Shown here one piece after another: positions 8,919 to 18,847 of a stretch of DNA of 49,510 nt. Source of the DNA: Bacillota bacterium (lineage in GTDB: Bacteria; Bacillota; Bacilli; Alicyclobacillales; Alicyclobacillaceae); NCBI GenBank assembly GCA_027336365.1, contig DAHWFY010000004.1, positions 1 through 49,510 of the forward strand, in the 5' to 3' direction. The position numbers and the translations under genes are program-made. Under the pieces are notes generated by a model. That model did no database searches. It worked only from the letters and a program-made list of their open reading frames with translations, and had not been told where the DNA came from. Each line of letters starts with the position of its first letter. Positions within the stretch are counted from its first letter, which is position 1.

Positions 8919-10424
8919 TTGTTAGCTGGATTCGATTCGAACGTCAACTGTTTAAATGGGAAGGGGAAGGACATCTTGCAGGATATAAATGGGAATCGAC
9001 CTTGGCATATTGAACAACATGGCCTGAATGCGGTGCCAGAAGGCGACAAACTCGGGCGTCCTATTGACTTGTTTTGGGTTTGGTTTGCGGCAAATATCGG
9101 TATTTTGAGTGTATTGTATGGTGGCATTATCATGAGCTATCATCTGAGTTTCTTGCAGTCTCTGCTTGCGGCGGCGATTGGGTCATTATCCTTTGCCATC
9201 GTCGGGGTTTTAAGCGTTGCGGGGAGGGACGGCGGTGCTCCCATGTTGGCACTGTCTCGAGCTGTATTTGGCGTGCGTGGAAACCTTTTACCTACCAGCT
9301 TCAGTTGGATAAACTTGTTGGGGTGGGAGTCAGTGACCGTCATCACCGGAACACTCTCCCTCGAGGCTTTACTGCAAGTTGTTTTTGGGCTCCGGCCCTC
9401 ATTTTTAAACGGCATGATCAGTTTGATCCTCTTCGGTGGTCTGGTGATTGTGGTTGGACTATTCGGGCAAGCGACACTGGTAATCCTGCAAAAAGTGTCG
9501 ACTTGGTCTTTCGGACTATTGAGCCTGGGTGTGATTGTTTTATTGTTGAATGAGGGCGGCTGGCATCAAGCACTTTCGGCGCCAAGTGGAAGCTGGATCG
9601 GCGGCTTTTTGCCTGCTGTCTCCATCATTATGGCGGGAACCGGTATCAGTTGGGGCAATGCCGCGGCGGACTACAGCCGCTATCAAGCACGTTCGACAAG
9701 GAAAAGATCCATATTTTCTGCAGTCACGCTGGGAAGTGCGATTCCTGTATTTGTTCTCATCATGGTGGGGGTTATCCTAACAAACCGCGTGCCCAATCTA
9801 CCAACCACCGCCAATCCCATTGCGGCAATTGGTGCCCTTTTGCCCCATTGGATGATGGTTCCCTACCTGATAACCGCAGTAGGAGGGATGCTCGCACAGG
9901 CGGATTTGGGGCTATACTCGTCCGGATTGAATTTACTTGTTCTGGGCGCACGTACGGCGCGTCATAAGACCGTCATAGTGGACGCTGTTATCATGACCTT
10001 GGTGACGGTTTATGTGCTCTTTATCCGACAAAACTTCATGGGGCCTTTTGAAGCTTTCATGAGTCTGGGGGGAGTTTTCCTTGCGGCATGGGAGGCGGTG
10101 TTCATTGTGGATCAATGGCTCGCCCGCGGATGGGGGCCGTATCCCTCATATTGTTTTGGCGATGTGAACCGGAATTCATTATTGCGAGAGCAAAGTGTCC
10201 AACCGCTTGCATTGGTGAGCTTTATCCTGGGCATTGTTTTTGGACTCTTGTTTACCAATTCACCATTTTTTAATGGTCCATTGGCACAAGGAATCTTTGC
10301 GGGTAGTAATTTGGGCGTCTTATTGGCATTTTTAGTAAGCGGCATTACCTACGCGATTGTCCTTGCTGGCAAGCGTACAGTGAGAAGAAGAGTGGGGCAA
10401 GACATCCATACGGCATCTAGTTGA
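8919..10424 (+). CDS. NCS1-family (cytosine/purine/allantoin-type) permease
   Basis: Multi-TM protein with RPIDLFWVWFAANIGILSVLYG and SRAVFGVRGNLLPTSFSWINLLGWESV; starts 18 bp after cobT; an alternative TTG start near 8975 has a better RBS. Confidence 0.85.
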   Translation: MLAGFDSNVNCLNGKGKDILQDINGNRPWHIEQHGLNAVPEGDKLGRPIDLFWVWFAANIGILSVLYGGIIMSYHLSFLQSLLAAAIGSLSFAIVGVLSVAGRDGGAPMLALSRAVFGVRGNLLPTSFSWINLLGWESVTVITGTLSLEALLQVVFGLRPSFLNGMISLILFGGLVIVVGLFGQATLVILQKVSTWSFGLLSLGVIVLLLNEGGWHQALSAPSGSWIGGFLPAVSIIMAGTGISWGNAAADYSRYQARSTRKRSIFSAVTLGSAIPVFVLIMVGVILTNRVPNLPTTANPIAAIGALLPHWMMVPYLITAVGGMLAQADLGLYSSGLNLLVLGARTARHKTVIVDAVIMTLVTVYVLFIRQNFMGPFEAFMSLGGVFLAAWEAVFIVDQWLARGWGPYPSYCFGDVNRNSLLREQSVQPLALVSFILGIVFGLLFTNSPFFNGPLAQGIFAGSNLGVLLAFLVSGITYAIVLAGKRTVRRRVGQDIHTASS

Positions 10425-10482
10425 GTGGAGAGACTCCGGATATTCCTAGGTAAATTGCACGCTTTGTCACAAGAGATTCTAG

Positions 10483-10505
10483 CAGGCAGCGTCTATCGCT
10501 GCCTG
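10483..10505 (+). terminator. Stem-loop after the cobT-permease operon
   Basis: Perfect 9-bp stem CAGGCAGCG-TCTAT-CGCTGCCTG; T run is weak. Confidence 0.5.
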
Positions 10506-10638
10506 TTGTAGTACATGGCTACTTTCTCACTTATGACAAAACTGTTCATGATTATCGTTTACAGATAAACTAAATTCAACGCAAAGCGCAGGACTAATGT
10601 TCGAATATTTAAATAACATGGCCGACTGTAAGCTTTTT

Positions 10639-10727
10639 TGGTGCCGGGGACGGGACTTGAACCCGTACGAACCTTACGGTTCAGCGGATTTTAAGTCCGC
10701 TGCGTCTGCCGATTCCGCCACCCCGGC
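10639..10727 (-). tRNA. tRNA-Leu(UAA)
   Basis: Reverse complement gccggggtggcggaatcggcagacgcagcggacttaaaatccgctg...ggttcaagtcccgtccccggcacca; anticodon TAA, CCA encoded. Confidence 0.95.
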
Positions 10728-10839
10728 TTGGGGTCATTGGCAGTTTACCACTTTTGCAAACCTGCTTGCAAGGGCATGGTCCCCATTTCCTATCTGATCC
10801 AGGAAAAGTTGCCCTTAAAATTTACACACCCTTCTCCCT

Positions 10840-12009
10840 TCAGGAAACCGCAATCGCTCCGGCATAGACGCAAGCCGGGTCTTCTCCCAGTGGGTCTCCA
10901 CTCACCGCATATGCTCTGGCTCGTGATCCGCCGCAAATGTCCCGAAACTCACAGGTACCACAACGCCCGCTGAATTGTGCGGATCGGATGGACTGTAGCA
11001 AGGGGTCATCCCTATAAATATCAGCCAGTTGTTGGTTGCGGATGTTCCCCAATGGAATGGGGAGAAATCCAGCAGGATACACCGTCCCATCCTGTGCGAC
11101 AAAGATGATACCCTTGCCATCGCGAGTACCCGTGGTTTGTGCCTGAGGAAGGCCTGGCGTCCCCAGAATCTCTTGCATTTGCCCGGTCAGCTTGCCGTAC
11201 AGAGAATCTAAATGGAAGGTTTCCGTCACCAACTGTGGGTCAGTTCCCGGCACCATCCCCGCCTCGGTGCGCCACTGCGCAACCCGGCGAAAAAATGGGC
11301 CTTCCACAGTTCGTACTGTCAGTCCATACCCAGAGGCATCGTACAAAAAGTGAGCCACGGACTCGGCTTCACTGGGTGACAAGCTCTGGTCCTGTTTGCC
11401 TCTACCCACGGGCACCAGAAAAAAGACCTCCCAAATACGCACACCAATGTCTTTTAACAACCGGACCACACCTGGCAGTTCCCGCACGTTGTCAGCCATC
11501 ACCGCTGTGTTCACCTGCACATTTATTCCACTAGATACCATGAGTTTTAGGGCATCTAAAGTATCCGCGAAGTGATGAGCCACTCCTCGTACCCCTTCGT
11601 GTGTCATAGGGGTAGCCCCATCCAGGCTGATGGATGCAATTTTTACGCCAAGGTCGGTCATGCGCTGGATGCTTTGCGCAGATAAGCGAGGCGTGACGCT
11701 GGGAGCCAGACCGACGGGAATGCCCAAGCTACGAGCCTCCACCACCAAGTCAAACACGTCCGGACGCATCAACACATCCCCGCCAGTCAGAATCAACACG
11801 GGGTAGGGTCTGCCAAACTTCACGAGGCTACGTACAAACGCCAACCCCTCTTCTGCCGACAGCTCACCAGGAGCAGCATCGGGTTCCGCCTCCGCCCGAC
11901 AGTGTTTGCAGGCCAACAGACAGGCCCGAGTGGTTTCCCAGAATACCAAAATTGGCCGCTGATTAAAATCCAATTGCTGCATCTCATCACCCCAAATCTG
12001 TTTCCTCAC
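10840..12009 (-). CDS. Radical SAM/SPASM domain protein (TIGR04053-like)
   Basis: WETTRACLLACKHCRAEAEP (CxxxCxxC cluster), LILTGGDVLMRPDV, C-terminal SPASM-like CGTCEFRDICGGSRARAYAVSGDPLGEDPAC. Confidence 0.88.
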   Translation of the reverse strand: MRKQIWGDEMQQLDFNQRPILVFWETTRACLLACKHCRAEAEPDAAPGELSAEEGLAFVRSLVKFGRPYPVLILTGGDVLMRPDVFDLVVEARSLGIPVGLAPSVTPRLSAQSIQRMTDLGVKIASISLDGATPMTHEGVRGVAHHFADTLDALKLMVSSGINVQVNTAVMADNVRELPGVVRLLKDIGVRIWEVFFLVPVGRGKQDQSLSPSEAESVAHFLYDASGYGLTVRTVEGPFFRRVAQWRTEAGMVPGTDPQLVTETFHLDSLYGKLTGQMQEILGTPGLPQAQTTGTRDGKGIIFVAQDGTVYPAGFLPIPLGNIRNQQLADIYRDDPLLQSIRSAQFSGRCGTCEFRDICGGSRARAYAVSGDPLGEDPACVYAGAIAVS

Positions 12010-12098
12010 CTACTTCCTTTACCCTAGCGGCAAATCAACGGTTTTAAATGAACAAAATGGACCAATCGACACGGTACATGTGACCCATGTGAAATGGG

Positions 12099-13745
12099 TC
12101 AGTTCTGTATCATCTCCATCACGGAGCTCACGGTGATGTTCTCCGTGACATCCATCACACGGGCTGCTTTGGTCAAGAATATGGCTGCAAAGAAAAATCC
12201 CATGACGGCAAGAAACAGCTCGCAACCCAACAATGAGGACAGACTTGAGTGTTCAATCCAGGGAGAAATCGCCAGCAAACCCCCACCCAACAGTCCCATG
12301 CCCATGCCCAAGTAACGCTTCAGTCCCGCTGGAGTCCAACACATTTCGCCCCAATTTTCTACCAATGTCCCAACCATAAGCACCAACATTCCCGTTCCGG
12401 TGCCCACCCACATGGGATTGATGCCAAATGGAAACACTGTGGCAGAAAAGCCTGTCACCGCATTCCAGGCAAACCCCATCCCCACCCCAAGAACCATAGA
12501 AGCAATGACGGTTCTTTCCCGTACCAACGGCCATAGTAAAAAGGCCACCGTGGGGGCAACAATGGCTGCATTGCGCAGCGTCAGGCCAAAAACCGCCCAC
12601 CAGGCCAACTCACCAGGACGGGCCAAAGCGTATAAAACAATCATGGCTCCTTGCAAAATCATGGCCCAACGGGTGAGACGGCGGACAGAAACCGCAGTGT
12701 GAGGGCTTCCCTTGCGATTGAATAGATCCAAACCAAAACTGGAGGCCCCGGAAAACATCAGGGGGGCGCACCAAATCAAAGCCGCGGACCAAAATCCCAG
12801 TCCTGTCAAAACAACCGCCCAGTGTGGCGCCACCTCGGTTAGATAGACGGGGAAAACCAACAGTCCCCCTTGATTGGAATGCACACTCTCGCGTGCTGCC
12901 ATGCCCATGAGCACAGGGAGAATGGCAAATCCCAGCAAAGCCATGGAAGAAAGCACCACTCCCAATCGCCCTTGCCGCACACTTTTGGCCGCCGAGATGG
13001 TTTGAAACTCTGCCTGAGCACTGACAGAATTCAGCAAACTCATGCCCAGCCACACCAATAGGGTTGCCGGACCCACTCCAAACCAACTTGAAAACTGTGA
13101 ATTTGGCAATACGGCTGGATTGAAAACAGGATGATTGTGCAATACAAAATAAGCGGCAACCCCCAGCCCCAGGCTGAATACCCCCAGATTGGCCACCTGT
13201 ACATAGGCCAAAGACCACATCCCACCCAAAGAAACATAGAGAATGACCAACAAAGTGGTGGCAATCAAAACCACGGGCAGATTCCAGCCCAGGATGACAT
13301 GCAAAAATGAAGCGGCCGCCAACACATTTTTCATGGCAAAGATAGGAAAGGTCAGGCCGATGACCAAGGCAGCAAAATCCCGCGCATGAGTCCCATAACG
13401 TCGTCCAATAAGATTGGAATTGGTTAAATACTGGATTTTACGAAAGGGTTTCAGCAGAAAACAGGCAATAAATAACGACGCAATGATAGTGGAAATACCA
13501 AACCAGACGGCGGACAGTCCCTGGGAAAAGCCTGTATCCAGTTCTATGGAAAACATAGACGCCCCCCACAGGGCCGTCATCAACACAAACACTCGCCACG
13601 TTCCAAAACTTCTCCCACCGTCAAAGAAACGTCCCGCTGTTGCGGCTCTCTTTTTTGCCTGCTGGCTCAATATTAATAACAAAGCCGTGTAACCCAGCAC
13701 AAGGACGGTAAACAGATAGGTCAATTCAATTCCCCCTAATATCAT
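12099..13745 (-). CDS. Sodium:solute symporter (SSS/SLC5-like)
   Basis: 548 aa polytopic protein with FDGGRSFGTWRV, TNSNLIGRRYGTHARDFAALV, YVSLGGMWSLAYVQVANLGVF. Confidence 0.8.
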   Translation of the reverse strand: MILGGIELTYLFTVLVLGYTALLLILSQQAKKRAATAGRFFDGGRSFGTWRVFVLMTALWGASMFSIELDTGFSQGLSAVWFGISTIIASLFIACFLLKPFRKIQYLTNSNLIGRRYGTHARDFAALVIGLTFPIFAMKNVLAAASFLHVILGWNLPVVLIATTLLVILYVSLGGMWSLAYVQVANLGVFSLGLGVAAYFVLHNHPVFNPAVLPNSQFSSWFGVGPATLLVWLGMSLLNSVSAQAEFQTISAAKSVRQGRLGVVLSSMALLGFAILPVLMGMAARESVHSNQGGLLVFPVYLTEVAPHWAVVLTGLGFWSAALIWCAPLMFSGASSFGLDLFNRKGSPHTAVSVRRLTRWAMILQGAMIVLYALARPGELAWWAVFGLTLRNAAIVAPTVAFLLWPLVRERTVIASMVLGVGMGFAWNAVTGFSATVFPFGINPMWVGTGTGMLVLMVGTLVENWGEMCWTPAGLKRYLGMGMGLLGGGLLAISPWIEHSSLSSLLGCELFLAVMGFFFAAIFLTKAARVMDVTENITVSSVMEMIQN

Positions 13746-13921
13746 ATGAATAATGTGTTAAGAGGAATGTACTCTCGAATTAAAAGTTAGTCAATGTAAA
13801 AACTCGGAATTAAGGCCGCATTGATGAGAATACGAAGAAATCGATGAAGGGAACTCTTTCAATGGGCAGAGATAACCTCCCCAGCACGGGTGTTCTCAGT
13901 GGCTACCCCATACATGGATGA

Positions 13922-14872
13922 TTACAACAGACGTTTTGCCCGGATCACCGCCCCCGTCACCGCTGGTTGCTGTAAGACTGTCCAACTTACATCTGTAAGC
14001 AGAGACTGCAAGCCCGTCTGCAATAGACTGGAGTGGGTCAGTAGCCCCCCGGCCAAAACCACCTTTCGCTCCACCGAGCTACTTAATTGTTGGAATACGG
14101 AAGTCACCAGATTGCGATAGGCCATCAGCGCCCGATGAACAATTTCCAGCGCCGCTGGGTCGCCTTCCCCGGCACTGGCCAAAACCCGTTCTGCAAACCC
14201 GGCAATCATTCCCACCGGGTGGGAAGCATTGTACACCTGAGAAATCAGTGCAAAGGGTTCTGTCACCCGGAAGACCTGTTGCGCCTGTGCCCATAGCATC
14301 GTGTACGGACCTCTTTCCTCCGCAGACTGGATTGCAGCCTGCAATCCCTGCCGTCCTAAATCAAATCCTCCTCCCTCATCTCCCAGCAGACTCCCATACC
14401 CACCAGACCGAGCGGTCAAACCCTGACAATCCTCCCCCACCGCAATCGATCCCGTTCCGCCAATGAGCACCACTCCCGACTGTCCCTGGGTCCCCGCCGT
14501 TAGGGCGGCCAGTGCATCATTTGTCACCTCAACGCGGGCCGTCGGAAAAAGGTGACGCAGATGTTGAGACAATTCCGTGCACTGCTGCGGCCTATCTACC
14601 CCAGACAGACACGCCGACAAGGCCATGACGCTGTCTACACCCAGGCCAAGTTTCTGTAATGCCTCTTGGATGGCCAATGCCAGTACCCCCATGGCCTGGT
14701 CTCGTCCCACCGTGTTTGGATTGCTGGGTCCTGCGTCCACAACAACCTGGCGTCTGTATAACTCATCCTCCACCATAACCTGTGTCTTGCTGCCGCCACC
14801 ATCAATGCCCACCACAACTCCATCCACCCGTTCCCTCTTTGTGGGCAACCGCCTCACTCCTTTTGCCTGCAC
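13922..14872 (-). CDS. BadF/BadG/BcrA/BcrD-type ATPase, probable amino-sugar (GlcNAc/MurNAc) kinase
   Basis: VVGIDGGGSKTQVMVED, GPSNPNTVGRDQAM, VVLIGGTGSIAVGED, GGYGSLLGDEGGGFDLGRQGLQA. Confidence 0.88.
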   Translation of the reverse strand: MQAKGVRRLPTKRERVDGVVVGIDGGGSKTQVMVEDELYRRQVVVDAGPSNPNTVGRDQAMGVLALAIQEALQKLGLGVDSVMALSACLSGVDRPQQCTELSQHLRHLFPTARVEVTNDALAALTAGTQGQSGVVLIGGTGSIAVGEDCQGLTARSGGYGSLLGDEGGGFDLGRQGLQAAIQSAEERGPYTMLWAQAQQVFRVTEPFALISQVYNASHPVGMIAGFAERVLASAGEGDPAALEIVHRALMAYRNLVTSVFQQLSSSVERKVVLAGGLLTHSSLLQTGLQSLLTDVSWTVLQQPAVTGAVIRAKRLL

Positions 14873-14953
14873 GACAGAATCATGCCCTTTGCTGAGTCTT
14901 CCACTCCGTCGAGTCCCTCACCCACTGCTTGTCCGGTATGTGCCTTCCCGTGT

Positions 14954-16051
14954 TCAATCCGCCATCGCCGCCGCGACGATGTTGTGCACCAAGGGTCGCA
15001 GTCTCAGGGTTGGCGGATTCTCCCTGCCAAAGTGCACACTGTTGGTCAACATCACCGTCCAAAGTTGTGAAACGGGATCGAACGCCAAGCTGGTGCCAGT
15101 GAACCCGGTGTGACCGACCGCCGTGGTTGGCCACAGATCTCCCATATGGTCATAGGAATCTCCCCGGCGCACCCAGCCCAGTCCACGATGGGCACCGAGT
15201 TGTTCGGTGTGAGCCTTTGTCGCCAGTTGCTTGACAGCGGTGGACAGCACCGGACTCCGTGAAGTTTTCCCCGCACTCGGAACACCCAGCCACATCTGGA
15301 CGTAACGCACCAAGTCTTGGGCCGGAGCAAACAGGCCCGCATGTCCACTCACACCGCCAAGAGCTTCTGCATTTTCGTCATGAACCACGCCCACCTTCAC
15401 CCCACGATTTGGCACATCCTCAGTGGCCGCAATTCGCTCCATCAAGCCAGCATATGGGCAAAACTGAGTTTCAGTCATACCCAAGGGCGCAAAGATATTT
15501 TTATGAGTAAATTGGTCCAAAGTCTTATCGGTGACGGCGTGTACTACCTCGCCCAACAAGATGAACCCCAGGTCACTGTATTCAACCCGCATCCCTGGCT
15601 CAGCCTCTAAGGGCTCCTGTTTGACGGCGGTGAGCACCTCATGAGGCGTAACACACGTTTTAAAAAACTCGCGGTGACTGGGCAAGCCCGAGGAATGTGT
15701 CAACAAATGACGAATTGTCACACGCGCTTTTGGCCCACCGGAAAACTCCGGCAGAAACCTTCCCACTGGGTCCGCCAAACGAATGTGGCCCTGGTCCAGT
15801 AGCAATAATAGGGACGGAAGGGTGGCCACCACCTTCGTTAAAGAGGCCAGGTCAAACAGCATGTCCAGTCTCATCGGGCGACGAACCCCATGCAAGTGTT
15901 CCGCAAACCCGAATGCCGTTTCATAAACCACTTCTTGGCCTTTTCCAACCATGACGACGGCTCCAGGCAACATTCCCTGATCCACAGCGTCGCTCAATAG
16001 CACGTCAATTCTGTTCAAGTGTTTCTCTCTCACGCTCTCACTCCTGTTCAT
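14954..16051 (-). CDS. Serine hydrolase, beta-lactamase class C family (AmiE/YbbE-like)
   Basis: FDLASLTKVVATLPS (SxxK), VEYSDLGFILLGEVV (YxN-like YSD), GHTGFTGTSLAFDP; neighbour of NamZ/NagZ as in B. subtilis ybb locus. Confidence 0.88.
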   Translation of the reverse strand: MNRSESVREKHLNRIDVLLSDAVDQGMLPGAVVMVGKGQEVVYETAFGFAEHLHGVRRPMRLDMLFDLASLTKVVATLPSLLLLLDQGHIRLADPVGRFLPEFSGGPKARVTIRHLLTHSSGLPSHREFFKTCVTPHEVLTAVKQEPLEAEPGMRVEYSDLGFILLGEVVHAVTDKTLDQFTHKNIFAPLGMTETQFCPYAGLMERIAATEDVPNRGVKVGVVHDENAEALGGVSGHAGLFAPAQDLVRYVQMWLGVPSAGKTSRSPVLSTAVKQLATKAHTEQLGAHRGLGWVRRGDSYDHMGDLWPTTAVGHTGFTGTSLAFDPVSQLWTVMLTNSVHFGRENPPTLRLRPLVHNIVAAAMAD

Positions 16052-17195
16052 ACAATAAATATGGCTGCACGGTGTGGGAAAATTGTTCAACCGCTGACCG
16101 AGAATCTCCCAGATAGGCCTCGGCATTACCTTGGCTCACAAGATGGCGCAATCGGTCCGTCCCCGCCAACAGGTCAAGGAACCAGGGTCCCCCACCTTGT
16201 GGCGGCAAAAACTCAAATTCCTTAAATAACGAGAAAGCAGTCTGCAGCAACACCAGACCTATGCGCACCGACTGCAGTACGTGACGGTCCGTAACGTGCA
16301 ACTGCACACCACCACACAGTTCTCCCTGATGGGTAGAATACGAGGGGATAAAGTACAAGGGACGCGCTCGAACCCCAGGCAACTCCGCCTCGTTAAACAC
16401 CTGTGCCCATTGATGTCCGTCCACATACGGGGCACCGATGACCGTGAAGGGATGGGCCGTTCCCCGTCCCACGCTCAAGTTTGTCCCTTCAAACAGGCAA
16501 GTGCCCGGATACAGCAGACACATTTCCAACGAACTTGTATTGGGTGACGAGGGTACAAATGGCAATCCCGTGTCCGGTAGCATCTGCTGCCGGCTCCATC
16601 CCTCGGCCCGCACCACCATTAGGTCGGCGCGGGAATTCAATCCGTCGTTGTGGAGTTGTGCCAACTCCCCCAGGGTCAATCCGTGTCGGTTAGGAATGGG
16701 ATACATGCCCACGAACGAATAAAATGCCGGGTCCGGCAAGTTTCCTTCCCTCACCACTCCCCCAATCGGGTTAGGACGATCCGCTACAATCACCGGGATT
16801 CCCACGCTGGCGCAGGCTTCCAGACAATATGCCAAAGTGTTCATATTCGTGTAATACCGTGTTCCGATGTCCGGCAAATCAATCACCATCACATCCAGGC
16901 CTGTCAACATCTCGGGTGTTGGCTTGTGCAACTCTCCGTAGAGACTGTACACGGGCAGCCCGGAATGGCCGTCCATCTCTGACGCCACGTGCTCCCCTTC
17001 CTTGGCGGCGTTTTTCACTCCATGCTCTGGCCCAAACAGCTTTACAAGCCGCCACGAGTCGCCGTCCAGCAGCAGGTCAATCACAGGTTGAAACCGGCTA
17101 TTCGTTGCAGTGTAATTGCTCACCAATCCCACTCGCTTGCTCCGCAACAAATCCCGTTGTTGCGACAAAAGCACCTCAATGCCCAGAGCAACCAC
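16038..17195 (-). CDS. namZ: Exo-beta-N-acetylmuramidase NamZ-like (DUF1343/YbbC)
   Basis: LVSNYTATNSRFQPVIDLL, LFGPEHGVKNAAKEGEHV, VMVIDLPDIGTRYYTNMNTLAYCLEAC, RPNPIGGVVREGN; GTG start after aaaaggagg. Confidence 0.88.
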   Translation of the reverse strand: MVALGIEVLLSQQRDLLRSKRVGLVSNYTATNSRFQPVIDLLLDGDSWRLVKLFGPEHGVKNAAKEGEHVASEMDGHSGLPVYSLYGELHKPTPEMLTGLDVMVIDLPDIGTRYYTNMNTLAYCLEACASVGIPVIVADRPNPIGGVVREGNLPDPAFYSFVGMYPIPNRHGLTLGELAQLHNDGLNSRADLMVVRAEGWSRQQMLPDTGLPFVPSSPNTSSLEMCLLYPGTCLFEGTNLSVGRGTAHPFTVIGAPYVDGHQWAQVFNEAELPGVRARPLYFIPSYSTHQGELCGGVQLHVTDRHVLQSVRIGLVLLQTAFSLFKEFEFLPPQGGGPWFLDLLAGTDRLRHLVSQGNAEAYLGDSRSAVEQFSHTVQPYLLYEQE

Positions 17196-17293
17196 TGCAG
17201 TGGCCTCCTTTTGCCACAACCGCGTCTCCGATTGTCGCCAATTATTCTCTTAATGCGTTATCCACTCGCATCATTTTCAAGCACGCAGTTGCT

Positions 17294-18847
17294 TTACACG
17301 GTCACGGGCAATCGGCCCGGCGCATCGCCGTGAATGAGTGCCGCGACTCCGGCTTGCACCATCCAGGGTGTGTTTTCATACACCGCCACTGCCGTGTGAG
17401 CCTCTGGAAGCGATTGCAGGTCATAGGGACTCTGTAAAACCATCACCACGAGGGGAACGGAACTTGTAGCCAAACTGCGCAACTGCTGTAAGTAGTTTGT
17501 GTTTTGTGTGCCGTGCAGGCCGGCCACCACCAGGTCCGCGACACCCTGGCCATCCCTGTCCCAACCGATACCGTCCTCACGCCAAACGAATACCTCAATT
17601 TTTGCCTCGGGAAAAGAACTTTGGATTGCCTCTGAGAGCCAGTGACCCATTCCTCCACTCCCTGCAGCCACCATGTGAGGCATCCCACTGTCCAACAGGA
17701 TTTGGATGTTGTGGATGGTCGCCGGACTCACCGGCAAAATCCCACGATCATTATGAACAAACGTCACCGCCTGACGACACACTTTCTGCTGCAAAGACCC
17801 CACCTGAACGGGAGTTTCACTGAACGCCTCCCGTGGCTTGTGCAACCGAACGGATCGCAATCGCCTCACTCGGGTTGCCGCCTCCTGCAGCCGGTCCATC
17901 GGCACTCTCCCCGTTTGGACCGCAGCCACCAAGGCCTCGATTGCCGCTTCTTGGCGATCTAATCGGTGCGATATCATGACCATGTCTGCCCCAGCCAACA
18001 CGGCCAGAACAGCCCCTTCCGCCACCCCCACGGTATCTGCAATCGCGTTCATCTCCAAACAGTCTGTGGTGATGACCCCAGAAAATTGTAATTTCTCCCG
18101 CAATAGACCTGTTAATACCGCTCTCGATAGAGTGGCTGGAACACCGGTTGGATCCACCGCCGGAAACACCACATGCGCCGTCATGAGAACGTCAATGCCT
18201 GCTTGAATGGCTGCGCGAAAAGGAGCTAATTCCACCGCCTCCAACCGCGACTCCGGGTGGGAGATGACCGGCAATCCCAAGTGTGAGTCCACCTGGGTGT
18301 CCCCATGTCCCGGAAAGTGTTTTCCACACGCAATGACCCCAGACTCCTGCAACCCACGAATCATTTTCACGCCAAACTCGGCCACCATTTGCGGGTCCTC
18401 GCCATAGGAACGAACGCCAATCACCGGATTGTGAGGATTATTGTTCACATCCAGCACTGGCGCTAAATTCATATTCACTCCAACCGACCGCAGTTGGGCC
18501 GCCGTGGCTTTGCCGATGTCTCTCGCCCACTCCGACCGCCCCGTGGCCGCCACCGCCATGTTTCCTGGCAGACCCGGCATATCTGGAGCCACACGACGAA
18601 CAATCCCATTTTCCTGATCTGTACAGATGATGAGGGGCAGGTCTGCTCCGGAACGCTGAGCCAAGGCCTGCAGGTCTGCGGTAAGACGTTGCAGTTGAGC
18701 CTTTGCTGCCACGTTACGAGAAAACAAAATCACGTTGCGGACCTGATGGGTTGCAAGAAGATGCCGAGCATGGTCGTTCACCTCCAGTCCCGTAAAACCC
18801 GCCACCACGATTTCGCCCACCAAATTTCGAATCTGGGATTCATGCAT
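17294..18847 (-). CDS. nagZ: Beta-N-acetylhexosaminidase NagZ-like (GH3)
   Basis: GKHFPGHGDTQVDSHLGLPVI, TDQENGIVRRV, GVITTDCLEMNAI. Confidence 0.93.
   Translation of the reverse strand: MHESQIRNLVGEIVVAGFTGLEVNDHARHLLATHQVRNVILFSRNVAAKAQLQRLTADLQALAQRSGADLPLIICTDQENGIVRRVAPDMPGLPGNMAVAATGRSEWARDIGKATAAQLRSVGVNMNLAPVLDVNNNPHNPVIGVRSYGEDPQMVAEFGVKMIRGLQESGVIACGKHFPGHGDTQVDSHLGLPVISHPESRLEAVELAPFRAAIQAGIDVLMTAHVVFPAVDPTGVPATLSRAVLTGLLREKLQFSGVITTDCLEMNAIADTVGVAEGAVLAVLAGADMVMISHRLDRQEAAIEALVAAVQTGRVPMDRLQEAATRVRRLRSVRLHKPREAFSETPVQVGSLQQKVCRQAVTFVHNDRGILPVSPATIHNIQILLDSGMPHMVAAGSGGMGHWLSEAIQSSFPEAKIEVFVWREDGIGWDRDGQGVADLVVAGLHGTQNTNYLQQLRSLATSSVPLVVMVLQSPYDLQSLPEAHTAVAVYENTPWMVQAGVAALIHGDAPGRLPVTV

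Noticed and set aside
10597-10797. 66-aa plus-strand ORF
   Set aside because: Runs through tRNA-Leu on the opposite strand.
12610-13218. 202-aa minus-strand ORF
   Set aside because: Lies inside the SSS symporter gene in another frame; composition typical of a shadow ORF.
14577-15113. 178-aa plus-strand ORF
   Set aside because: Antisense across the kinase/serine hydrolase junction; Ser/Pro/Thr-rich shadow.
16829-17437. 202-aa plus-strand ORF
   Set aside because: Antisense to NamZ and the NagZ 3' end; no recognisable domain.
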